Assembly: GCA_003499585.1 (NCBI GenBank)
Contig: DNSU01000008.1
Span: 1 to 5,512 of the forward strand
DNA length: 5,512 bases
Direction of reading: 5' to 3'
From: Cyanobacteria bacterium UBA9579
GTDB taxonomy: Bacteria; Cyanobacteriota; Vampirovibrionia; Gastranaerophilales; UBA9579
Positions 1 through 5,512 of this stretch are shown in pieces; position 1 is the first letter of the stretch; the number at the start of each line of letters is the position of its first letter. The notes beneath the pieces were generated by a model. It was not told the DNA's origin. It was given only the letters and a program-made list of their open reading frames with translations, and ran no database searches. Both the position numbers and the translations under genes were made by a program.

Positions 1-44
1 AACTAGCAATTCGAGTTAAATAACACTTAATAACTTTAAAATTT

Positions 45-91
45 ACTAAAGGCAATCAAAATTATTGATTGCCTTTAGTGTTTTATAATTT
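45..91 (+). terminator. Probable intrinsic terminator of an upstream transcription unit
   Basis: Bases 45-59 pair perfectly with 65-79 (15 bp, core GGCAATC) around a 5-base AATTA loop, with a possible extra T-G pair at 44/80. A T-rich but interrupted tract follows (81-84 TTTT, then ATAATTT to 91). A perfect stem this long in an AT-rich intergenic region, just before a new promoter, fits a Rho-independent terminator for a plus-strand gene lying mostly left of the window. In-frame stops at 17-19 and 21-23 could be the end of such a gene, but too little is visible to call it. The stem is less GC-rich and the T-run less pure than in classic terminators. No minus-strand gene lies to the right that would need it in the other direction. 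Confidence 0.7.
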
Positions 92-125
92 GGGCAGGTA
101 TGTTTTTTGTCAGCAAAATAAGTCA

Positions 126-154
126 TTGACAAGTAAAAGTTAATATAGTAATAG
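126..154 (+). promoter_or_regulatory. Candidate sigma-70-type promoter of the marR-efflux operon
   Basis: A consensus -35 box TTGACA (126-131) is followed after 17 bases by TAATAG (149-154), a weak -10 box matching TATAAT at only three positions. Transcription would then start near 161, giving a leader of about 35 nt. TATAGT at 144-149 is a better -10 hexamer but sits only 12 bases from the -35 box. The -10 box and the expected start overlap the palindromic operator at 152-169, as expected for repression by blocking RNA polymerase. The -35 call is good; the exact -10 is uncertain. Confidence 0.55.
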
Positions 155-179
155 TTAATATATTAACTAAATTATTAAC
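139..179. promoter_or_regulatory. Candidate MarR operator: 18-bp palindrome with flanking half-sites
   Basis: TAGTTAATATATTAACTA at 152-169 is a perfect 18-bp palindrome. Its half-site recurs around it: GTTAAT at 139-144 and 154-159 on the plus strand, ATTAAC at 162-167 and 174-179 in inverted orientation. The 10-mer AGTTAATATA is repeated directly at 138-147 and 153-162, 15 bp apart. MarR-family dimers typically bind AT-rich palindromes of about 16-20 bp in their own promoters, and this site lies just upstream of a marR gene over the probable -10 and start site. Autorepression is an inference. The region is very AT-rich, so the outer half-sites are less certain than the central palindrome. 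Confidence 0.65.
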
Positions 180-195
180 AAATGGTGAATATGAA

Positions 196-615
196 ATGCT
201 GGATAATTTCTTAGGATATCACATTACAAAGGCGTCATTGCATATCAAATTAATCTCAAGACAGATGTTTTTGTCTGAAGGATTTGATATAACTCCGGAG
301 CAATGGGCTCTTTTATATACATTAGTCCAGGAAGGCGAGCAGTCTCAAAGTCAACTGGCTGATAAACTGCTAAAACAAAAACCTAATATTACCCGTTTGA
401 TAGATATCCTGCAAGAAAAACAGCTGGTAACAAGAAAAGCTGACAAAAAAGACAGAAGAGCATCCAAGGTATACCTGACAGAAGAAGGAAAAAAACTTGC
501 AGAATATATTTATTCTTACATAGCCAACTTTGAGAAAAAGGTACTTCAAGGATTTACAAAAGAAGAAATAGAAACATTTAAAAGTTTTCTAACCAAAATA
601 ACTAATAACCTGTAA
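196..615 (+). CDS. MarR-family winged-helix transcriptional regulator
   Basis: A 139-residue protein, the usual length for a MarR-family dimeric repressor. After N-terminal dimerisation helices, residues about 33-43 (TPEQWALLYTL) match the conserved start of the MarR core. Residues about 50-76 form the helix-turn-helix (QSQLADKLL, then a recognition helix around KPNITRLIDIL). The wing at about 77-97 holds the family D-x-R signature (DRRAS, 86-90) followed by KVYLTEEG. C-terminal helices (about 100-138) complete the dimer interface. There is no cysteine, so an OhrR-type thiol switch is excluded; release by a small, often aromatic, ligand is the likelier mode. The ATG at 196 is preceded by GGTGA (184-188) at 7 nt, and no in-frame start lies upstream before a stop at 127-129. 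It is first in the operon, 22 nt before the outer membrane channel gene, and probably represses its own promoter through the palindrome at 152-169. The ligand is unknown. Confidence 0.95.
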   Translation: MLDNFLGYHITKASLHIKLISRQMFLSEGFDITPEQWALLYTLVQEGEQSQSQLADKLLKQKPNITRLIDILQEKQLVTRKADKKDRRASKVYLTEEGKKLAEYIYSYIANFEKKVLQGFTKEEIETFKSFLTKITNNL

Positions 616-637
616 AAAGCCTACTGGAAAGTAAAAA

Positions 638-1999
638 ATGAAAAATAAACTACTAAAATCTCTAATAATATCGATAATTGTACTTAGCTTTACTGTCGAA
701 AATAGTGCTATTGCAGTACAGGATGTTTATAATGAATATTCTCTAAATAAGCTCTATAAAGCTGCAATAGAAAAGTCTGAAGTCATTGAAGCTTCAAAAG
801 AAGATGTTTTAATTTCAAGAATTCAAAAAAGAAAAGTAATATCAGACTTTATCCCCAATTTATCCAGCTTTGGCGATTATAGAAGGTATGATAAAACCAG
901 AAGTACATCCAGCGGTTTTACCATTCAGCCGGAAGATGCTTATACCTGGGGTGCCAGACTGGAACAGTCATTTTCTCTGGGTGGAAGAGAATTCATAGCT
1001 TTGAATATGAGCAAGAAGAAAATTGAAAAGAATGAGATTGACTTTAAAACAGTTAATGAAAATTACTTATTAAACGTTGCATCTGCTTATTACAATATTT
1101 TAAAAGCTCAAAAAACGCTGAATATAGCTCAGGAAAATTTAAGCAGATTAGAAAAGCATAGAGATGTAGCAAAAATAAGATATCAGGTAGGAGAAATAAC
1201 AAAAACTGTAGTACTAAGAGCACAAGCCGAAGTATCACAGGCTCAGTCTGATATGATAAGAGCGACAAACGTCTTAAAAATTGCAAACGCTAATCTGATA
1301 AAACTAGCAGGAATAGAAGAAAATTTTACCGTAGAAGCAGCTCCTTTTAAAATGATCACTATAGATGAAATGGCAGACCTTAAAGAGAAGGCTCTGTCAA
1401 ATAGAACAGAGTTAAAAAGCCTTGATCTGCAAACGCAAATTGCGAAAGATCAGGTTAAATTTGTAAAAAGCACCTACTTGCCTGATATTTCTTTACAAGC
1501 AGCATATACAGGCAATGAAGTATCCCCTGCAACCGCTTTTAATAATAGAAAGGTTATGTACGGGCAGATAAGTCTAAATATCCCAATCGTTGAAGGAGGC
1601 AGGAGAAAAGCTGAAATTGATGAGGCAAATGCAAAATTAAGACAGGCAAATTTGCTTTATACAGACTTAAAAGATACTATAAATCTTGAAGTAGAAGATG
1701 CTTATTATAATCTGATAACACAACAGAGTATTATTGGAAAAATCCAGGATCAGCTAGAATTAGCTAAAGATAACTATGATAAAATCTCAGAACAATTTAA
1801 AGAAGGCTTTGCAAGTAATATTGATCTGGTAGATGCGAATAATTTTCTGCTTTCAACAGAACAACAACTTGTAAATGCACAATATGATTATCAAATGTCT
1901 ATACTAATACTTAAAAGAGCGACCGGCATTTTCTTAAAAGAGATTCAAGATGATTTGAGAGCTCAAAATAAAGGAGAAACAACAGATGAGGCGTTATAA
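638..1999 (+). CDS. TolC-like outer membrane efflux protein (OEP family)
   Basis: A 453-residue outer membrane channel subunit that would trimerise into the exit duct of the pump. Residues 1-26 are a Sec signal peptide: KNKLLK n-region, hydrophobic core, and A-I-A at 24-26 as a signal peptidase I site. There is no lipobox and no cysteine at all, unlike the lipidated OprM type. The mature part shows the internal duplication of the family: strand regions near 70-118 and 279-320 (compare FIPNLS with YLPDIS), and long helical hairpins at about 120-225 and 325-430, each containing AYYN (150-153, 355-358). The hairpin turns contain VGEIT (184-188) and EGFAS (389-393), matching the tip loops through which TolC proteins meet the adaptor. 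A GGA-containing Shine-Dalgarno (626-628) precedes the ATG by 9 nt. The end overlaps the adaptor gene by 14 nt. The acidic, polar C-terminal tail (about 440-453) does not look like a folded part of the channel. Confidence 0.95.
   Translation: MKNKLLKSLIISIIVLSFTVENSAIAVQDVYNEYSLNKLYKAAIEKSEVIEASKEDVLISRIQKRKVISDFIPNLSSFGDYRRYDKTRSTSSGFTIQPEDAYTWGARLEQSFSLGGREFIALNMSKKKIEKNEIDFKTVNENYLLNVASAYYNILKAQKTLNIAQENLSRLEKHRDVAKIRYQVGEITKTVVLRAQAEVSQAQSDMIRATNVLKIANANLIKLAGIEENFTVEAAPFKMITIDEMADLKEKALSNRTELKSLDLQTQIAKDQVKFVKSTYLPDISLQAAYTGNEVSPATAFNNRKVMYGQISLNIPIVEGGRRKAEIDEANAKLRQANLLYTDLKDTINLEVEDAYYNLITQQSIIGKIQDQLELAKDNYDKISEQFKEGFASNIDLVDANNFLLSTEQQLVNAQYDYQMSILILKRATGIFLKEIQDDLRAQNKGETTDEAL
1971..1977 (+). 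promoter_or_regulatory. Shine-Dalgarno of the adaptor gene, inside the channel gene
   Basis: AAGGAGA lies 8 nt before the ATG at 1986 and within the last codons of the outer membrane channel gene. It fixes the adaptor start and implies that ribosomes finishing the channel gene pass over and re-initiate at, or open, the adaptor start (translational coupling). Confidence 0.85.
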
Positions 2000-3074
2000 A
2001 AGTGCAGCAATTTTAATATTTCTATGCATGGTTATTACTACGACGAGCGGATGCTCAAAAAAAGACGAGGCAAAAAGCAGTGAAATTCAAGAAAATATTG
2101 TAAATGTAAAAACATATAATGTTGAAAATAAACTGATACATCCATCCATAGATAGTGTTGGTTCACTTGAAGCTTATGAAGAAGTAGTATTAAGCTCTGA
2201 AGCAAGTGGTGCATTAAGCAGAGTAAATTATAGAGAAGGAAATGTTGTTAATAGAGGCACAATATTAGCTTATGTAGATTCGACAGACTATAAGTTAAGA
2301 GTCGAGAGTGCAAAGGCAGCACTAAATCAAGCTCAGGCATATTATGAAAATATAAAAGCTGAACATGCAAGAAAGAAAACACTTTATGAAAAAGAAGTTA
2401 TATCAAGACAACAGTATGATGATATTGCTACAAAGCTGACTCTTGCCTCATCTGATATAGATAGAGCACAATCATCTTTAGCTTTATCAAGACAAGAATT
2501 AAATAAAACCACGGTAAGATCGCCAATAAACGGAGTTATAAAAGCAAAAAAAGTTGCAACCGGTGATTATGTAAAAACAGGAACAGCTCTTTTTGAGATT
2601 ATACAAATAAATCCCCTTAAATTATCGTTTACTATTCCTGAAGAAAGTATAGGCAAGATAAATAAAGGCCAGGAAGTTCTATTTAGCGTTAATGCGTTTC
2701 CTGAGAAAAATTTCAAAGGCATTATTAAAACCATTTATCCGAATGTAGAAGAAGCTACCAGAAACCTTAAAATAGAAGCTCTGGTAAATAATGCTACAGG
2801 CGAATTAAAACCGGGCATGTTTGCAAAGGCTAAAATCTATACTGGAAACTCTAAAAACATCCTGACGATTCCAGCAGTGGCCTTACTTTATGATGACACT
2901 GAAGCCAGGGTTTATACTGTAGAAGCTAATGTAGCAAAAGCATTGCCAGTAACCATAGGTGAAAAATATGGTGAAATGGTAGAAATAATACAAGGATTGC
3001 AAAAAGACCAACAGGTAATTGTTACCGGGCAGCAAAACCTGTCAGAAGGAGTAAAAGTCAATGTGGCTCGCTGA
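1986..3074 (+). CDS. Periplasmic adaptor (membrane fusion) lipoprotein of an RND efflux pump
   Basis: A 362-residue adaptor that links the inner-membrane pump to the outer membrane channel. The N-terminus (MRRYK, hydrophobic stretch, then T-S-G-C with Cys23) is a lipoprotein signal with a slightly atypical Thr at -3, so the protein is probably lipid-anchored at Cys23. Domain order fits the family: first half of the lipoyl/barrel-sandwich domain at about 64-100, alpha-helical hairpin at about 102-172, second lipoyl half at about 175-206 (VRSPINGVIKAKK, then GDYVKTG), beta-barrel at about 210-287 and membrane-proximal domain at about 290-360. At the hairpin tip R129, L133 and S140 reproduce the R-x3-L-x6-S pattern of AcrA (R128, L132, S139), known to contact TolC. 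The start is fixed by AAGGAGA 8 nt upstream. It overlaps the channel gene by 14 nt and the pump gene by 14 nt. Length is close to typical (about 350-400 residues). Confidence 0.95.
   Translation: MRRYKSAAILIFLCMVITTTSGCSKKDEAKSSEIQENIVNVKTYNVENKLIHPSIDSVGSLEAYEEVVLSSEASGALSRVNYREGNVVNRGTILAYVDSTDYKLRVESAKAALNQAQAYYENIKAEHARKKTLYEKEVISRQQYDDIATKLTLASSDIDRAQSSLALSRQELNKTTVRSPINGVIKAKKVATGDYVKTGTALFEIIQINPLKLSFTIPEESIGKINKGQEVLFSVNAFPEKNFKGIIKTIYPNVEEATRNLKIEALVNNATGELKPGMFAKAKIYTGNSKNILTIPAVALLYDDTEARVYTVEANVAKALPVTIGEKYGEMVEIIQGLQKDQQVIVTGQQNLSEGVKVNVAR
3046..3051 (+). promoter_or_regulatory. Shine-Dalgarno of the RND pump gene, inside the adaptor gene
   Basis: AAGGAG lies 9 nt before the ATG at 3061 and within the last codons of the adaptor gene. 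It decides in favour of ATG 3061 over the internal ATG at 3106, which has no comparable site, and indicates coupled translation of adaptor and pump. Confidence 0.85.
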
Positions 3075-5512
3075 TATATCGATAAAAAGACCTGTTTTTA
3101 TAAGCATGATAATTCTTGCACTAGTATTATTTGGAATTATCAGTTATCCGACTATTGGTGTTGACTTATATCCAAAAGTCGATTTCCCGATAGTAAGCAT
3201 ATCAACTACATTAAGAGGTGCCAGTCCTGAAATTATGGACATAGATGTAACAGATAAAGTAGAAGGCACTATTAATACAATTAATGGAGTAAAATCAATT
3301 ACATCAACCAGTAGTGAAGGAGTATCAAACGTTATTGTAGAGTTTGAACTCGATCGGGATATTGATTTTGCTGTTCAGGATGTACGGGAAAAAATGTCTT
3401 TTGTAAGAGGACAGTTGCCTAAAGATGTAGATGATCCGGTAATTATGAAAGTTGATACAGATGCTACTCCTATAATGTGGATAGCACTTTCAGGGTCACT
3501 GCCGCAAAGAGAGCTTTCCACTTATGCTGATGAGATTTTAAAAGAAAAGCTCCAAAAAATTCAGGGAGTCGGTTCTCTTTATATGGGCGGTTTAAGGTTA
3601 AGGCAAATTAGAATATGGCTGGATAGAGAAAAATTAAATACCTATGGTATCACAGCTCATGACGTCGTTCAGGCTCTTCAACGGAAAAATATCGAGCTGC
3701 CGGGTGGAAGAATCGAGGCTGATACTAAGGAATATTCAATAAAAATTAAGGGTGAACTAAAAGACATAGAAGAATTCAATAACCTGATTGTCAAATATCA
3801 AAATGGGTCAGCTATAAAGCTCAAAGAACTGGCTATAGTTAAAGATGGTATGGCAGAAGAGCGTTCCGTATCCAAATTCAACGGACAAAGAGCCATAGGA
3901 ATCGGAATTCAGAAACAATCAGGCACAAATACTGTAAAGGTTATTGAACGAGTTAAAGCAGAAATAGCGTCTATTAAAAAGACCCTACCTGCTGGCATGG
4001 ATATTCAAGTAGCCTTTGATCAATCAACTTTTATTAAGCGATCCATCGAAGAAGTCCAGAAACACCTTATTTTAGGCGGTATTTTAACGGTATTAATAGT
4101 CTTTCTTTTCTTAAAAAGTATGAGATTAACATGGATTAGTGCTGTTGCAATACCTGTTTCTATCATAACTACTTTTGCAATGATGAAGATTATGGGCTTT
4201 ACCTTTAATAATATGACAATGCTGGCTTTATCTCTATCTATAGGTGTGGTTATTGATGATGCAATAGTTGTAATCGAAAACATACACAGGCACGTTCAAA
4301 ATGGTATGCATCCAAGAGAAGCTGCCTCGTTTGCAACTCGTGAAATAGGTTTAGCAGTTGTAGCTACAACAATAGCAATTATGGTCATATTCCTTCCTGT
4401 GGCTTTTATGCAAGGTATTATAGGAAGATTCTTTATGCAATTTGCATTAACGGTCGTATTCGCCGTTATGATCTCACTAGTCATATCTTTCACTATTACT
4501 CCTATGCTTGCATCAAGAATTATGAAACATAAATCTCAAGAAAACTCCGAGAATGCTTTTTATAATTGGCTTGAAAGTAACTACAAAAGATTTGAAGAGG
4601 TATATAGAAAAATACTCATCTTCGCTCTCAACAATAGAAAGAAAATAATCATCTCAGCTGTAGCAATCTTTATATTTAGTTTATTTATGACTAAGTTTAT
4701 CGGTAAAGAATTTGTCCCTTCAGAAGATCAGGGCAGCTTTATGGTTAACCTTGTAGCCCCAATAGATTACTCAGTAAAAATGACTAATAATCTCTTTGCA
4801 AAAGCAGAGGCTATAGTAAAAGATGTTCCTGAAGTAAGCACAATCTTTTATGCGCAAGGATCAGGGCATGCCAATGAAGTTAATAAGGGAGTAATGTTTG
4901 TCAATCTTAAACCCGGACATGATAGAAAGAGAAAACAGCAAGAAATCCAAGCGGATGTAAGGAAGCAACTAAATACTGTCATTGGTCTGGAATCATCCGT
5001 TGAGGATATTTCCTTGATTGGAGGAGGATCCAGAAGAGTTCCTATTCAGTTTATCGTTAAGGGAGATGATCTTAATGAACTTGAAAAATATATAAGTCAG
5101 ATAAAAGAGGAATATTCCAAACTTCCTGGGATTGTTGACCTCGACACATCAATAGAAACAGGAAAGCCCGAAGTCAGAGTTATGATTGACAGGGATAGAG
5201 CAGCTGATCTTAGTGTTGACATAGCTACTATAGTCGAGACGATAAATTTCCTGATGAGCGGAGAAATAGATATCACCAAATATAAAGACTCAGCAAAAGG
5301 CAGAAGATACGACGTAAGAATGAGATTATTGCAAGAAGACAGGTTATCACCTCAGGATATCGGACAAATTTATGTAAGATCAACAAAAGGTGAGTTCGTG
5401 CAGTTATCCAACATCATAAATATTCAAGAAGCTGGAGGGCCAAGTGCCATAACGAGACTTGACAGGCAAAGAGCTGTAACATTATTTGCCAACCTCGAAG
5501 GAAAACCTCTGT
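3061..5512 (+). CDS. RND-family efflux pump, inner-membrane transporter (AcrB/HAE1-like), 3' end beyond window
   Basis: The frame stays open from ATG 3061 to the window edge: 817 codons plus one base, out of about 1020-1050 usual for the family, so roughly the last 200 residues (expected TM8-TM12) are outside. The N-terminus (SIKRPVF, TM1 at about 12-30, then VDLYPKVDFPIV and GASPEIM) is typical of AcrB-like pumps. A large periplasmic porter region (about 31-330) is followed by TM2 (about 335-353), TM3 (358-378), TM4 (383-405), TM5 (430-450), TM6 (461-483) and TM7 (529-547), then GKEFVPSEDQG (548-558) and the second porter region. In TM4, IGVVIDDAIVVIENI carries D399 and D400, equivalent to AcrB D407/D408 of the proton relay. 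The double Asp favours the drug/hydrophobe HAE1 group over heavy-metal pumps. The Lys of TM10 cannot be seen. It overlaps the adaptor by 14 nt and is probably the last structural gene, though the window does not show what follows. Substrate unknown. Confidence 0.96.
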   Translation, partial: MWLADISIKRPVFISMIILALVLFGIISYPTIGVDLYPKVDFPIVSISTTLRGASPEIMDIDVTDKVEGTINTINGVKSITSTSSEGVSNVIVEFELDRDIDFAVQDVREKMSFVRGQLPKDVDDPVIMKVDTDATPIMWIALSGSLPQRELSTYADEILKEKLQKIQGVGSLYMGGLRLRQIRIWLDREKLNTYGITAHDVVQALQRKNIELPGGRIEADTKEYSIKIKGELKDIEEFNNLIVKYQNGSAIKLKELAIVKDGMAEERSVSKFNGQRAIGIGIQKQSGTNTVKVIERVKAEIASIKKTLPAGMDIQVAFDQSTFIKRSIEEVQKHLILGGILTVLIVFLFLKSMRLTWISAVAIPVSIITTFAMMKIMGFTFNNMTMLALSLSIGVVIDDAIVVIENIHRHVQNGMHPREAASFATREIGLAVVATTIAIMVIFLPVAFMQGIIGRFFMQFALTVVFAVMISLVISFTITPMLASRIMKHKSQENSENAFYNWLESNYKRFEEVYRKILIFALNNRKKIIISAVAIFIFSLFMTKFIGKEFVPSEDQGSFMVNLVAPIDYSVKMTNNLFAKAEAIVKDVPEVSTIFYAQGSGHANEVNKGVMFVNLKPGHDRKRKQQEIQADVRKQLNTVIGLESSVEDISLIGGGSRRVPIQFIVKGDDLNELEKYISQIKEEYSKLPGIVDLDTSIETGKPEVRVMIDRDRAADLSVDIATIVETINFLMSGEIDITKYKDSAKGRRYDVRMRLLQEDRLSPQDIGQIYVRSTKGEFVQLSNIINIQEAGGPSAITRLDRQRAVTLFANLEGKPL

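Noticed and set aside
1..23. Possible 3' end of an upstream plus-strand gene (stops at 17-19 and 21-23)
   Set aside because: At most six or seven codons are visible and nothing identifies the frame or product, so it is mentioned only as context for the terminator.
84..89. Perfect TATAAT hexamer just after the terminator
   Set aside because: No acceptable -35 box lies 16-18 bases upstream (that stretch is the terminator stem and loop), and the sequence is explained by the AT-rich terminator tail.
182..214. Ten-codon upstream ORF (ATG 182 to TAG 212-214) overlapping the marR start in another frame
   Set aside because: It has no Shine-Dalgarno of its own; the GGTGA at 184-188 serves ATG 196. 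Such short overlaps are expected by chance.
1053..1286. Minus-strand open frame of 77 codons opposite the channel gene
   Set aside because: It is a shadow of the TolC-like gene: its Leu-rich translation arises from antisense of Lys/Glu/Ala-rich helices, and it has no supported start context or recognisable domain.
3106..3108. Alternative RND start at the internal ATG (Met16)
   Set aside because: It would remove the conserved KRPVF and the start of TM1 and has no good ribosome binding site, whereas ATG 3061 has AAGGAG at 9 nt.
4020..4493. Two minus-strand open frames (4020-4283 and 4296-4493) opposite the RND gene
   Set aside because: They lie opposite the TM2-TM6 coding region, where the plus-strand frame shows unmistakable RND motifs; the Ile/Thr-rich translations are typical antisense shadows.
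5097..5279. Minus-strand open frame of 60 codons opposite the RND second porter region
   Set aside because: It is antisense to a well-supported coding region and has no recognisable features of its own.

Overview
This window holds one complete-looking regulatory region and a four-gene, same-strand operon for a tripartite RND-type efflux pump. The organism is best described as an AT-rich diderm (Gram-negative-type) bacterium. The pump parts need an outer membrane, the coding sequence is rich in AAA, ATA, AGA and TTA codons, and GC content looks like roughly one third by eye. TGA is used as a normal stop (3072-3074), so there is no sign of an alternative genetic code. The sequence alone does not let me name the genus; low-GC diderm lineages are all possible.

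Layout. Bases 1-44 contain no gene that can be supported, though an upstream plus-strand gene could end there. A perfect 15-bp hairpin (45-79) followed by a T-rich stretch looks like the terminator of that previous unit. Bases 80-195 are the control region: a TTGACA -35 box, a weak -10 box, and a very AT-rich array of GTTAAT/ATTAAC half-sites centred on an 18-bp perfect palindrome (152-169), which is a good candidate MarR operator. Then follow a MarR-family repressor (196-615), a TolC-like outer membrane channel (638-1999), a periplasmic adaptor lipoprotein (1986-3074) and an RND inner-membrane pump (3061 to beyond the window end; 817 codons visible).

How it works together. The MarR protein probably represses its own promoter and hence the whole operon until a ligand releases it. 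The RND protein would use the proton gradient to drive export; it carries the twin-Asp motif of transmembrane helix 4. The adaptor bridges it to the TolC-like channel. The adaptor hairpin tip has the R-x3-L-x6-S pattern known from AcrA, and the channel has VG-type loops at the tips of its helical hairpins, so the two encoded parts look like natural partners. The last two gene junctions are both 14-nt overlaps with strong Shine-Dalgarno sequences inside the upstream gene, pointing to coupled translation. The exported substrate cannot be read from the sequence.

I found no previously undescribed system here. The operon is a conventional type; the most interesting parts are the operator array and the uniform gene overlaps.
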